Below, one piece after another: positions 48,437-57,778 of a DNA stretch of 64,000 nt (positions are counted from its first letter, which is position 1; each line of letters begins with the position of its first letter). Location of the stretch: NCBI RefSeq assembly GCF_022554085.1, contig NZ_JAKFYR010000003.1, positions 230,074-294,073 on the forward strand, given 5' to 3'. The stretch comes from Rhodococcus sp. CH91. GTDB lineage: Bacteria > Actinomycetota > Actinomycetes > Mycobacteriales > Mycobacteriaceae. The position numbers and the translations under genes were made by a program. The notes under the pieces are model-generated. The model was not told where the DNA came from. It searched no databases and saw nothing but the letters and a program-made list of their open reading frames with translations.

Positions 48437-49591
48437 TCACATTCGCCCGATTTCCCCGTCGACCCACTCGCGGATGTGCTGCCGGAACCTCTCCGCGGAC
48501 AGCGTCGAGACGGAAGCAGCACCGCCTCGCCGCATCGAGGCCGAAGCAGCACCACCTCGCGGCACCGTGTCGATATCGGCGATGCACTCGGCGACGGCCT
48601 CGATCGAATCCTCACGGAAGAGCAGGCCGTCCACCCCTTCCTCGACGGTCTCACCGGCACCGCCGAGAGAATTGACGATCACCCGCGCCCCTGCGGCACG
48701 TGCCTCCACCGGCATGATCCCGAAGTCCTCCACCGCCGGGAAGACGTAGACGTAGGCCTGCTGGTACAGGGCGTAGAGCAGCGCGTCCGACGGCCGCGCC
48801 AGCACACGGACCGGCACCGCTGCGGCCGCGGCGAGCTGTCGCAGCCGGCCTTCCTCCGGGCCGGATCCCGCGATCACCGCGGGCACACCGGCGCGCTCGG
48901 CAGCGTGGATCACCCAATCCAGTCGCTTGTACGGCACGAACCGCGAGGCCCCCAGTACGAAGGTCTCCGGAAGCCCTTCCACCAGGTCGGATTCGGCCGC
49001 GGACAGTTCGTCACGCCAGTCCGGTACCGCCGCGATGCGCGCCGTCTCCACGGGCGGGAAGATCACCCGCGCGTCCACCCCCCAGGCTCGTTCGATGCGC
49101 CGGCGCACGAAATCGCTGTTCGCTGCGAATCGCGCTCCCTCCCGCGCACGGCGCCGATCGAGGATCCGCAACGGTGGCGCAGCCAACCGCACCGCGAGCG
49201 AGGCTCCCCGGGCGTCGAGTTCGGGGTTCCACAGATAGCGAGCCGGGGTGTGCACGTACACGAACTTCTCGACACCGCCCTGTGCGGCACCGCCGGCCGC
49301 AGCCCGGAAGGTGACATGGTGGGCGAAGCAGTGGGAGCTGACCAGCGCGAAGTCGTACGCGCCCGGTCTGCCTCGCCAGACGTACGGCATGGCGCCCAGC
49401 GCCAGCGCCTTGTTCCGCCGCAAGGGCGTGCGCGCCAGACCGCTCTCGTGCACCCTGCGCCCGGGATATCGCCCAGCGTCGTCCCACAGACACAGGACGT
49501 CGGCATCGGGAAAGCTGCGGACGAACTCGTCGAGGACCTTCTCCGACCCTCCGTCACGCGCGATCCATTCGTGCACCAACACTCCACGCAC
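48437..49591 (-). CDS. Glycosyltransferase, GT4-like
   Basis: A GT-B glycosyltransferase of about 384 residues, probably adding a sugar to the lipid-linked repeat unit. N-terminal: VLVHEWIARDGGSEKVLDEF. C-terminal donor-binding domain: GASRFVPYKRLDWVI, AVIAGSGPEEGRL, and the EX7E-type region VFPAVEDFGIMPVEARAAGA. Start: GTG 49591 has GGAGGG 6 bases upstream, while the ATG at 49597 would touch that site. The C-terminus contains a duplicated RGGAAS stretch encoded by a tandem repeat. Divergent from the hydrolase gene at 49775. Confidence 0.88.
   Translation of the reverse strand: MRGVLVHEWIARDGGSEKVLDEFVRSFPDADVLCLWDDAGRYPGRRVHESGLARTPLRRNKALALGAMPYVWRGRPGAYDFALVSSHCFAHHVTFRAAAGGAAQGGVEKFVYVHTPARYLWNPELDARGASLAVRLAAPPLRILDRRRAREGARFAANSDFVRRRIERAWGVDARVIFPPVETARIAAVPDWRDELSAAESDLVEGLPETFVLGASRFVPYKRLDWVIHAAERAGVPAVIAGSGPEEGRLRQLAAAAAVPVRVLARPSDALLYALYQQAYVYVFPAVEDFGIMPVEARAAGARVIVNSLGGAGETVEEGVDGLLFREDSIEAVAECIADIDTVPRGGAASASMRRGGAASVSTLSAERFRQHIREWVDGEIGRM
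48511..48563. repeat. Tandem repeat in glycosyltransferase C-terminus
   Basis: Two copies of GAAGCAGCACCxCCTCGC at 30-base period (starting near 48512 and 48542) encode the repeated RGGAAS segment. Only two units, with one mismatch in the core; probably a slippage duplication. Confidence 0.6.
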
Positions 49592-49774
49592 AGCCATCCC
49601 TCCGAAGACCCCCTGCCGACCGGGATGTACCTTATGAGCCTGCGGGGTGCCCGGGGTAACGGGGCAGGGGAATGCCTCGATACGAATGCGGCCGGAAGAC
49701 AAGGACATTCGGGGCACAGTGGAGGGCCGGGAAATCACCCCCCTTTTCACCCCCTCGGAAGTGGAGGTAAAGGA

Positions 49775-51487
49775 GTGGGTGTGCGGCACGCGTCGTGGTT
49801 CGGTTGCGCCGACTCGCCGATCCTCGGTCACGTCCATCTTCCCGACGACGCCAGGATCCGCGGAGCGGTGGTGCTGTGCCCGCCTCTCGGCAAGGAACAT
49901 CTCGACACCTACCGCGGGGTCGCAGTGCTCGCCGAGCAGCTCGCCGAACGCGGGCTCGCCGCGATGCGGTTCGACTACACGGGGACGGGTGATTCCGCAG
50001 GCGAGCAGGACTCACCCGACGCCGTCGCCGCCTGGCAACGCAGCATCGTCACCGCGGTGGACGCCGTCCGTGCGAGCGGAGCAGCGCACATCACCGTGGT
50101 GGGCTTACGGGCCGGAGCCCTGCTCGCAGCGACGGCACTGCCGGACTGCGGACCGGTCGACGCCGCGGTGCTGTGGGATCCGATCGTCTCCGGCCGGGTG
50201 TTGCTGCGCGAACAGCGTGCTCTCTACAACGTCACCCAGGGCACCGACGATCCCGCCGATCCGCGGGTATCGATCATCGGCGGCGTGCTCGCCGCCGAGG
50301 CCGCCGACTCGCTCCGGGCGCTGAGGATCGACGCCCAGTCCCTGGCCGGCGTACGGACCCTGCTCGCGACCCGGCCCGCGGCGCGCGAGACCGCCGCGGT
50401 GTCCGCACTCGCCGCCGCACTCCGCGGCGACGAACTCCCGCTCGCCGGGCACGAGGCGTTCACCACCCCCAGTGCGCTCCACCCCACCATCCCGGCCGGG
50501 CAGCTCGCCCGCATCGCCGACTGGATCGCCGACGCCGCGCCGAACTGCACCCGCGAAGTGCGGTTCCCCGTCCGTGAGCGCGCCGTCGTCGCGACGACCG
50601 GCACCGGGATCCCGATCCACGAACACATCGAGTATCTCGGCCCGAACGACATGTTCTCCCTGCACACGCGCGCAGCCGGCACCTCCGGTCCCACGGTGCT
50701 GTTCTTCGGGACCGCGTACGAACATCGGCTCGGGCCGAGTCGCCTGTGGGTCGAACTCGCGCGCAGCCTCGCCACGCACGGCATCTCCTCGGTGCGTTTC
50801 GACCGGACCGGGGTGGGCGACACCGGCACGGCACTCGGGACCCCGCTCACCCCGCTGTACTCCGACACTTCCGACCGCGACGCCGCCGACGCCGTCGCCG
50901 CGCTCGGTATCGACCCGCGGAATCTCGCCGTGATCGGCCTGTGTTCCGGTGCGTGGTACGCATCCTGGGTCGGTATCCGCGGACACGCGCGCGTCGCGGT
51001 GCTGGTCAACATGATCCTGTGGTCCACCCATCGACGGAAGTCGCTGCGGGCCATGCTCGGTCCCCCCGTACCCGGCGCTCCCGGAAACGCCGGGGACGCC
51101 CCGGCCGAAGACCTCCCGCTACGTGCCCGCATCAAGCCGTGGGCGCAGAAGTACCTTCCGTACAACCTGTGGCTGATGCTCGGCAGAGTCGGGGCGACCC
51201 AGGTGCCCGAGGTGGTGCTCGAAGCATTGCGCCGGGCGGAGGTGTCGACCACGGTCGTGCTGTCGGCCCAGGATCATCGCTCGTTCCTCTACCAGCGCGG
51301 CAGCGAGAGCCTCGACCGATTGCGGCGTCGCGGTTTCACCGGCCGCATCCTCGCCGGGACGGTCGGCGACCACGGCGGCTACCAGCGCGACGGGCGCGAA
51401 TTCCTCCGTGCGGCGATCACGTCCACCGTGCTCGCCGAGTTCGGTATCCGCGCCCCCGATCCGGCGACGAGCGAGCGCATCTCGTGA
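49775..51487 (+). CDS. Double alpha/beta-hydrolase protein with altered nucleophiles
   Basis: A 570-residue protein with two alpha/beta-hydrolase halves. Half 1 (about 25-255): LCPPLGKEHLDTYRGVA, MRFDYTGTGDSAG and an elbow GLRAG with Arg112 where Ser is expected. Half 2 (about 265-560): VLFFGTAYEHRLGPSRLWVELAR, VRFDRTGVGDTG and an elbow GLCSG with Cys390, plus acid and His in SAQDHRSFL and GDHGGYQ. So only half 2 keeps a plausible triad, of the Cys type. The GTG at 49775 has GGAGG upstream; the GTG at 49781 is an alternative. It overlaps the polymerase gene by 4 bases and heads the exopolysaccharide run, suggesting a role in processing or modifying the polymer or its precursor. Confidence 0.78.
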   Translation: MGVRHASWFGCADSPILGHVHLPDDARIRGAVVLCPPLGKEHLDTYRGVAVLAEQLAERGLAAMRFDYTGTGDSAGEQDSPDAVAAWQRSIVTAVDAVRASGAAHITVVGLRAGALLAATALPDCGPVDAAVLWDPIVSGRVLLREQRALYNVTQGTDDPADPRVSIIGGVLAAEAADSLRALRIDAQSLAGVRTLLATRPAARETAAVSALAAALRGDELPLAGHEAFTTPSALHPTIPAGQLARIADWIADAAPNCTREVRFPVRERAVVATTGTGIPIHEHIEYLGPNDMFSLHTRAAGTSGPTVLFFGTAYEHRLGPSRLWVELARSLATHGISSVRFDRTGVGDTGTALGTPLTPLYSDTSDRDAADAVAALGIDPRNLAVIGLCSGAWYASWVGIRGHARVAVLVNMILWSTHRRKSLRAMLGPPVPGAPGNAGDAPAEDLPLRARIKPWAQKYLPYNLWLMLGRVGATQVPEVVLEALRRAEVSTTVVLSAQDHRSFLYQRGSESLDRLRRRGFTGRILAGTVGDHGGYQRDGREFLRAAITSTVLAEFGIRAPDPATSERIS

Positions 51488-52884
51488 CCCCGTTCTTGCT
51501 GCTGCTCGCCGTGCCCGCGGCGCTCGCGTTGTTCGCCGCGCTCCATCGTCGCCCCCAGCGCGGGTTGTTGCTCGTCGCCGCGCTCACACCGCTGCACGGA
51601 CTGCTGGTGATCGTCCCCGGGGGTGAAGCGCTGTCACCGTGGAAGGAGGGCGTGCTCCTGCTCACCCTCGCCGCGACCTTCGTCAGCCCCTACCGGGACA
51701 GACTTCCGGCGCCGTCCTATCCGTGGTGGCCGGCCGTGGTCGCCTGGGCCGCGATCGGTGTCGGCTCGGCCGCGGTCACCTCGGGACTCGCAGGGATCAC
51801 CGCCGTCAAGATCACCTTCTTCTATCTCGTCATACCGGTGATCCTCTGGCGCGCACCGTTCGGCGCGCGCGACCGCGACCACCTGGTGACGATCCTCATG
51901 GGCACGGGGGTTCTCACCGCACTGATCGGACTCGCGCAACAGGCGATCGGCGGTGAGCGACTCGCCGAGCTCGGCTACCGCTGGGACGAGCATCTCCGCA
52001 TCACCGGTGGAATCCTGCGCAGCTTCAGCACCTTCACCACACCCTTCGCGTTCGGTCTGTTCGTCATGATCAGCCTGATCGTGGGCTGTGCGGTCGCGTT
52101 CGCCGATCCGCGCCGGCTCCGCAACACACTGTTCCTGTGTGCTGTACCGATCATGCTGCTCGGGATGGGTGTGACGATCGTGCGCGCGAGCTACATCGGG
52201 CTCGTCGTGGCACTGTTGTGGCTCGCCATCCACCGGTACCGCGCCCTGTTCCTCGGATTCGGTGCCGCCCTCGCGCTCGCGCCAGTCCTCCTGCTGACGA
52301 TACCGAGCTCGGTGCTGGCCCCGTTGTTCTCGTCGTCGAGCCTCGGCGAGCGTGGCGACGGATGGTCGCAGACACTGTCGTCGCTGTGGGTGCACCCCTT
52401 CGGACAGGGACTGGGTGCGACCGGCTCGGCGGCCGCGAAGGCGGTCGACGACGGCAATCCGATGCTGTCGGAGCTGTCGTTGCAGGCGGCGGTCCAGTTC
52501 GGATTCATGCCGTACCAGCCGGACAACTACTACATGAAACTCGCCGTGGAACTCGGGCCGATCGGTCTGTGGTTGTTCGTCCTGGTCCTCGTGTGCGCCG
52601 CGGTCTCGACGCTGCGCGCGTCGCGGATCATGAACGGGCAGGATGCCGCCCTCGCACTCGGGGTGAGCGGCACGATCGTCGCGGCGGCGGTCGCGTCCAC
52701 CGTGGCGACCTACCTCGAGATCTTCCCGCTCGACGTCTATTTCTGGTTACTGTTAGGAACTGTCGGATGCGCACTGACGCAACATTGGTCACCTCGACGA
52801 AGCTCGGTCACCGCATCGGATTCGGCGCCCTCGCACTCCGACCGTCCGGCAGCGGCGTCCAGACCTATGTCCGCGAACTGCTGA
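51484..52884 (+). CDS. O-antigen ligase/polymerase-like membrane protein
   Basis: A 466-residue protein with about eleven membrane helices and one larger outer loop (about 270-370, with GERGDGWSQTLSSLWVHPFGQGLGATGS and YMKLAVELGPIGL), the layout of the WaaL/Wzy family. It would polymerise or ligate lipid-linked repeats outside the membrane. The GTG start overlaps the hydrolase stop (GTGA). The last 40 residues are polar, unlike the family, and overlap the next gene by 118 bases. Confidence 0.87.
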   Translation: MTPFLLLLAVPAALALFAALHRRPQRGLLLVAALTPLHGLLVIVPGGEALSPWKEGVLLLTLAATFVSPYRDRLPAPSYPWWPAVVAWAAIGVGSAAVTSGLAGITAVKITFFYLVIPVILWRAPFGARDRDHLVTILMGTGVLTALIGLAQQAIGGERLAELGYRWDEHLRITGGILRSFSTFTTPFAFGLFVMISLIVGCAVAFADPRRLRNTLFLCAVPIMLLGMGVTIVRASYIGLVVALLWLAIHRYRALFLGFGAALALAPVLLLTIPSSVLAPLFSSSSLGERGDGWSQTLSSLWVHPFGQGLGATGSAAAKAVDDGNPMLSELSLQAAVQFGFMPYQPDNYYMKLAVELGPIGLWLFVLVLVCAAVSTLRASRIMNGQDAALALGVSGTIVAAAVASTVATYLEIFPLDVYFWLLLGTVGCALTQHWSPRRSSVTASDSAPSHSDRPAAASRPMSANC

Positions 52885-53849
52885 ACGCCCTCGATCCCCT
52901 GCTGCACGACTCCGCGCTGAGCGCGACGGTCCAGCGCGACGCCGCCGGCGAGCTCCCCGACGGCATCACCCCACTCGTACGCCCCGTTGCCGACGGGATA
53001 CGCCGCATGCTCCACGCCAAGGCACCCGTCTTCGGAGTCGACCTGTTCCACAGTCTCGACGTCGATCTTCCCGTCCTCTGTTCCGGACCCACCGTGTCGA
53101 CATTCCACGATCTGGCGGTGTTCGACACCCCGTGGGCCTTCGACCGCCGCCGCGCGGCAGGAGAACGGTTGCTGCTGCGGGATGCCATGCGCCGGGCGGA
53201 CGTACTCGTCGCGGTCTCCGACTTCACCGCCGAACGGATCCATGCACTGTGCGGACGCGACGCCGTGGTCACCCCGCTCGCCCCCGCGAGCTGGGCCACG
53301 CCGCCGACCGCCGACGAGGTGCGCGACATCCGTGAGGCCTACCGGCTTCCCGATCGGTTCGTCCTGCAGGTCGGCACCGTCGAACCCCGCAAGGACGTCG
53401 CGCTCGTCGCGAACGCGTGTCGTGCTCTCGACATACCGCTCGTGCTCGCCGGCGCCGGATCCACGGGCCCCGACGCTCCGGCCGGTGCGATCGGCCTCGG
53501 CTACGTGCCCACCGCGCATCTGCCGGCGCTGTACGCCGCCGCGAGCGCCGTGGCCTACGCGTCGCGTTACGAAGGATTCGGGTTGCCGCCGCTCGAGGCG
53601 ATGGCCTGCGGCGGCGCCGTGGTGACGAGTGCCGTCGGCGCACTACCCGACGTGGTCGACGACGGCGCGTTGCTCGTCACCGACCACAACGAGAATTCGT
53701 GGAGCGCAGCCCTGCGGGTGGTCGTCCACGACACCGATACCGCCGAAGCGCTGCGCGCACATGGGCGGGCGGTCGTGGCCGGGTACACGTGGACACGCAC
53801 CGCGCAGCTCACAGTGGACGCCTACCGCACCGCGGGCCTACTCCTGTGA
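52767..53849 (+). CDS. Glycosyltransferase, GT4/GT1-like
   Basis: A GT-B glycosyltransferase of 360 residues: PSGSGVQTYVRELL near the N-terminus, TVSTFHDLAVFDTPW, VAVSDFTAERI, then the donor domain FVLQVGTVEPRKDVALVANA, LVLAGAGSTGPDAP and the signature ASRYEGFGLPPLEAMACGG. Start: ATG 52767 has AGGAA 8 bases upstream and lies inside the end of the polymerase gene; a later start would cut conserved sequence. Part of the run polymerase, glycosyltransferase, flippase, glycosidase. Confidence 0.9.
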   Translation: MRTDATLVTSTKLGHRIGFGALALRPSGSGVQTYVRELLNALDPLLHDSALSATVQRDAAGELPDGITPLVRPVADGIRRMLHAKAPVFGVDLFHSLDVDLPVLCSGPTVSTFHDLAVFDTPWAFDRRRAAGERLLLRDAMRRADVLVAVSDFTAERIHALCGRDAVVTPLAPASWATPPTADEVRDIREAYRLPDRFVLQVGTVEPRKDVALVANACRALDIPLVLAGAGSTGPDAPAGAIGLGYVPTAHLPALYAAASAVAYASRYEGFGLPPLEAMACGGAVVTSAVGALPDVVDDGALLVTDHNENSWSAALRVVVHDTDTAEALRAHGRAVVAGYTWTRTAQLTVDAYRTAGLLL

Positions 53850-53861
53850 CAAGGACGCCGG

Positions 53862-55412
53862 ATGGGTAGGCATTCGCTGGCCGACCGCATGGCCGAGACC
53901 GTCGTGATGGAACGGATCGTCGCGAAGGCACACGATCCCGGCGGCACCCTGCACGAACCCCGGGCCCCCGAACTCGACGGACGCGCCGCGCGGCGGAACA
54001 CCGTGGTGATGCTCGGCAGCCGCCTGGCCGTCGCGTCCATGGGCTGGGCCGGATCGATGATCGTCGCCCGGGCACTGGCTCCCGACGACTTCGGGAAGTT
54101 CTCCTTCGTCTTCGGTCTGCTCGGATTGCTGTCCGTCGTGACCGATCTCGGCGTGGGACGCGTGGTGCTCGCCAAACTCGTCGAATGCAATCCGTGGGAG
54201 GTCTCGTACGTCACCACCGCGTTCATCGCGCTGCGCGGATTCCTCGGCCTGCTCGGTTACGCGCTCGCCGTGGGGTACGTGCTGCTGCTCGGGTACTCCT
54301 CCGACGTCGTCCGCGCGACGATGATCGCCGGACTCGTGGTGGTGATCGCGACCCCCAACAATGCCCTGGCGGTGATGTACCAGAGCCGGCTGCGCATGGC
54401 GTCGGTGGCGGTAGCGGAAACGTTCGGGCAGCTCGCGCAGTTGATCGCCACCATCGCAGCGGTGCTGTGGAATCCGGTTCTGCTCGTCCTCGTCGTGCCG
54501 GCCGTGATCAACGAGATCGTCGGGGCGGGCATCCTGATCCGCGGGGTCCGCGCAGGCAAGGCCGGCCCTTTGCCCGCCGCGCGCGCCCAGTTGTGGCGCT
54601 GGCGGGAGATGCTCGTCGAGGCGATTCCGCTCAGTATCGGATTCGCGCTGCTCACCGTGTTGTCGAAGATCGACGTGCTGATGCTCGGACGGATGGACAC
54701 CTTCGACTCGGTGGGTCTGTACACCGTCGGATACAAGTTCGCCGACCTGCTGTCGATGGTCTCCTCGACCGTTGTCGGGCCCGTGACCACCCTGCTGGTC
54801 GCGACCTGGCCGGCCCGGAGCGACGAGTTCCGCCGTCGCACCCGCGAGGCGGCCATGCTGCTCGCGGTGCTCGGCGCGACCGCCGCCGCGGCGTTCTGGA
54901 CCTCCGCGGACGGAGTGCTGTCGCTGCTCTACGGTGAGCGATTCGCCGAGGCGGCCGACGCGTCCCGTCTGCTGGTGCTCGGCAGTGCACTGTCGATGCT
55001 CACCGAACTCGGTCTGATGGTGCTCATCGCGACGGGACGGCACCGGGTGTATCCGTGGGTCGCTCTCGCCGCTCTCGCCGCGAATGTCGGGGCGAATCTC
55101 GTACTCATCCCGCGCATGTCGTTCCAGGGCGCGGCGCTGGCGACCGTGCTGACCGAGGCGGTGCTGCTCGTCGCGATCTGGATCGTGGTCGCTCGGACAG
55201 TGCGGATCGGCCGCCTGTTCCCCTTCGCCCAGACCGTCGCCATCGCGATGCTCGGTGTTGCGGTGGCCGTGTGGATGTCGCTGTTCGCCGACCGCTACGA
55301 TCTTCCCTGGCCCGTCACTGCCGTCCTCGCAGCCGTCTGTGTTCTGGCCGGAACCCATATCCTTCCCATCACCGGCGGGCTCGGCCTCGTCGGTCTGGTC
55401 AAGTCCCGTTGA
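53862..55412 (+). CDS. Oligosaccharide flippase (Wzx/MATE-like)
   Basis: A 516-residue membrane protein with a 45-residue polar N-terminus and about 12-14 helices. The flippase core is visible: NTVVMLGSRLAVASMGW, IVARALAPDDFGKFSFVFGLLG, DLGVGRVVLAK, and KIDVLMLGRMDTFDSVGLYTVGYKF in the middle. It moves the lipid-linked repeat to the outer face for the polymerase upstream. The ATG at 53862 follows AAGGACGCCGG, 12 bases after the glycosyltransferase stop. Confidence 0.9.
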   Translation: MGRHSLADRMAETVVMERIVAKAHDPGGTLHEPRAPELDGRAARRNTVVMLGSRLAVASMGWAGSMIVARALAPDDFGKFSFVFGLLGLLSVVTDLGVGRVVLAKLVECNPWEVSYVTTAFIALRGFLGLLGYALAVGYVLLLGYSSDVVRATMIAGLVVVIATPNNALAVMYQSRLRMASVAVAETFGQLAQLIATIAAVLWNPVLLVLVVPAVINEIVGAGILIRGVRAGKAGPLPAARAQLWRWREMLVEAIPLSIGFALLTVLSKIDVLMLGRMDTFDSVGLYTVGYKFADLLSMVSSTVVGPVTTLLVATWPARSDEFRRRTREAAMLLAVLGATAAAAFWTSADGVLSLLYGERFAEAADASRLLVLGSALSMLTELGLMVLIATGRHRVYPWVALAALAANVGANLVLIPRMSFQGAALATVLTEAVLLVAIWIVVARTVRIGRLFPFAQTVAIAMLGVAVAVWMSLFADRYDLPWPVTAVLAAVCVLAGTHILPITGGLGLVGLVKSR

Positions 55413-55419
55413 GGTTGCA

Positions 55420-56529
55420 GTGTTCTTTTCGCGGTCGGTGCCGCGCCGTGTCTCGCGGTCCATGCCGTTGCGTGCCGTCCTTGCCCTTGTCGGTGTGTTC
55501 GCCCTGTCGTGCACGCAGAGCGCCGAACCCCCCGAGTGCCGCACCGATCTGACCGGCAGCAGTCTGGGGATCGCGACCGGCTCCGGTCTGGACGGCCTCG
55601 CCGACTCCGAGCTCGACACCTACATGTCGGCGGTCGCCGAGAGCGGTGCCGGCTGGGTCCGGTTCGACATCGACTGGTCCATCGTCGAGCCCGCCCGGGG
55701 ACGCTTCGACTGGAGTGGAACCGACCGCGTGATCTCCGCGGCGGACTCGCACGACCTGCAGATACTGGGCTTGCTCACCCACACGCCCCGGTGGGCACGG
55801 ACGGCGGACGCCGATATCGACGACACCCACGGCATGCCGGCGGACCCGGGCGAATTCGGCCGCTTCGCCGGCGACGTCGCCGAACGCTATTCCGGAAGCA
55901 TCGCGCACTGGGAGATCTGGAACGAACCGAATTCGACCGTCTTCTTCACTCCACGCCCCGACGTCCGCGCCTACGCCGACCTGCTCGTCGCGGCGTCGGA
56001 CGCGATCCGCAACGTGGACCCGGCAGCCGTGATCGTGACCGGCGGTCTGTCCCCCGCGGTCGACGACGGCTCGGACATCGCGCCCACGACCTTCCTCACC
56101 GAGTTGTACGCACAGGGGGTCTCGTCGACCTTCGACGTCGTCGGCATGCACCCCTACAGCTACCCGGCGCTGCCGTCCGACGAGTCGACCTCCGACTGGA
56201 ACTCCTTCTACCGCATGCGTGAGATGCGGACCGTCATGGTCGACGGGGGCGACTCCGACAAGCCGATCTGGGCAACGGAGTTCGGGGCACCGACCGGGAC
56301 GGGCGCAGACGCGGTGGGGTTCACCGACCAGGCGGACATCCTGCGCGACGGCATCACCGAACAGCGTGCGCTCGGATTCGTCGACAAGCTGTTCGTCTAC
56401 AGCCTCCTCGACCGGGGAACCGACGTGTCCGATCGCGAGCAGAACTTCGGGGTCGCCACGTACGACGGGTCGCAGAAACCCGCCTGGGACGTGCTGCGCA
56501 CGGCCGCGAGCACCCCCGGCTGCCTCTGA
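55420..56529 (+). CDS. Glycoside-hydrolase-like (clan A, GH39/GH5-type) exported protein, copy 1
   Basis: A 369-residue exported TIM-barrel glycosidase. The N-terminus has arginines, a hydrophobic core and a Cys at 31 (ALSC, a weak lipobox). Catalytic residues: Glu169 in WEIWNEPN as acid/base and Glu287 in WATEFGAPT as nucleophile. The barrel strands VRFDIDWSIVEP and GMHPYSYPALPSDE also match. The GTG at 55420 has GAGG upstream and lies 8 bases after the flippase stop, so it belongs to that operon. It may trim or release the exopolysaccharide, as PslG-type enzymes do. Close paralogue at 57779-58894. Confidence 0.87.
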   Translation: MFFSRSVPRRVSRSMPLRAVLALVGVFALSCTQSAEPPECRTDLTGSSLGIATGSGLDGLADSELDTYMSAVAESGAGWVRFDIDWSIVEPARGRFDWSGTDRVISAADSHDLQILGLLTHTPRWARTADADIDDTHGMPADPGEFGRFAGDVAERYSGSIAHWEIWNEPNSTVFFTPRPDVRAYADLLVAASDAIRNVDPAAVIVTGGLSPAVDDGSDIAPTTFLTELYAQGVSSTFDVVGMHPYSYPALPSDESTSDWNSFYRMREMRTVMVDGGDSDKPIWATEFGAPTGTGADAVGFTDQADILRDGITEQRALGFVDKLFVYSLLDRGTDVSDREQNFGVATYDGSQKPAWDVLRTAASTPGCL

Positions 56530-57603
56530 TCACGAACGGCCCGGCGTGAGTGCGCCGAGTGCCGCAGTACGAAGGGGACGCACGAGATCGGCGGCGCAGT
56601 CGGCGGCACGCAGGGTCCAGCGGTGGTGCGGCCTCGAGGCGGGAACGGCGACGACCGAACCCACCCGGTATCCGCCGTTCGCCCACTGCGACTTGAATTC
56701 CGATGTGCCGAAGAGATAGTCGAACCGTTCGACGCCGAGATGGTCGTGCCGGTCGGCGAGGCGGCGTTGCAGCAACTGCCCCGGCTGGAAGCGGCGCACG
56801 TCGGGATGGAATCGGGCCATCCACATCTCGGCGGTCGAGCCGGTACGGAACATGATCTCGTGCGCGGACCATCGGCCGCCGACGAGCAGGCCGACGACGA
56901 GCAATCTGCCGGCGCGCGCTTCGGCGTCGAGCAGTGGTCTGCTGAAGGACGCCAGGGGCGGAGCGCAGAAGTCGTCGCGTCCGCTGTGTTCGTCGGCCGC
57001 CGCGGCGACCGCGACGATGTCGGGCCACCGCTGCGCGAGATGGTCCGGCTCGCACACCACTTCGACGGTGGCGGGGGTTCCCGCCCGTTCCAGTGCTCGC
57101 TCGAGCCGGGACAGCGTCTTGAGTGTTCGCCTGCCGCGCAGCGACTCCGCTCCCTGCCCGGTGGCGAGGTCGATGGTCAGGCACTGCTCCGTGGCGACCA
57201 CGTCGACGCTCCACCGCGGCGAGGCGCGCAGCATCGCGAGAAGCGGGTCGGTCAGGTCGACGTGGTCGAGTTGCAGGGCCATGTTCCGATCGGCGATCCC
57301 GTCGAGCAGATCACCGAGGGCGGCCTCGTCGGTCGCAAGGAAGGATCCGATGGTGCCGAGACCGTGCGCCGGCAGGCGCAGGGCGGTGACGCCGAAACGA
57401 GTGCGGGCATGTACGGGCGCGAGTCCGACGAGCCGGCCGTGGCGCCGGATCGTGCACACCGCCGTCCGCCCGCGCCCCACCCGGTTCCAGGCCAGCGCGT
57501 AGGACGGCCGGGTCGCGACGCGCTGAGACAGTCCTTCTGCGAGGTCGTCCCACTCCTCGACCATCCGCGCGGCCGAGACCTCGTCGTGGATCGCAAAACT
57601 CAC
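56530..57603 (-). CDS. FemAB/CelD-type acyltransferase (GNAT fold)
   Basis: A 357-residue cytoplasmic acyltransferase of the FemAB/BioF2-like group. Markers: WDDLAEGLSQRVATRPSYALAWN, RRHGRLVGLAPVHART, the central SLRGRRTLKTLSRLERALERAG and the C-terminal ARFHPDVRRFQPGQLLQRRL and FDYLFGTSEFKSQWA. It would add an acyl or aminoacyl group to a sugar or cell-wall precursor. The GTG at 57603 has only a weak ribosome site. It is encoded on the minus strand between the two glycosidase copies, and its stop directly abuts that of copy 1. Confidence 0.85.
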   Translation of the reverse strand: MSFAIHDEVSAARMVEEWDDLAEGLSQRVATRPSYALAWNRVGRGRTAVCTIRRHGRLVGLAPVHARTRFGVTALRLPAHGLGTIGSFLATDEAALGDLLDGIADRNMALQLDHVDLTDPLLAMLRASPRWSVDVVATEQCLTIDLATGQGAESLRGRRTLKTLSRLERALERAGTPATVEVVCEPDHLAQRWPDIVAVAAAADEHSGRDDFCAPPLASFSRPLLDAEARAGRLLVVGLLVGGRWSAHEIMFRTGSTAEMWMARFHPDVRRFQPGQLLQRRLADRHDHLGVERFDYLFGTSEFKSQWANGGYRVGSVVAVPASRPHHRWTLRAADCAADLVRPLRTAALGALTPGRS

Positions 57604-57778
57604 GGTGCGTACACACCGGAGCCTTCGGTCCGCGAATGTGGCATCTTCCGAACGTCCCCTCGATACAGTGGATCCGCGGCGCCGGTCCGCCGCTCGCTCC
57701 ACCGGGAAGATCGCGGACCGGGGGCGCAGCGTTACGACCGAAGCCCGGAACAGTCCGGATCCCAGAACAGGAGGGTCG

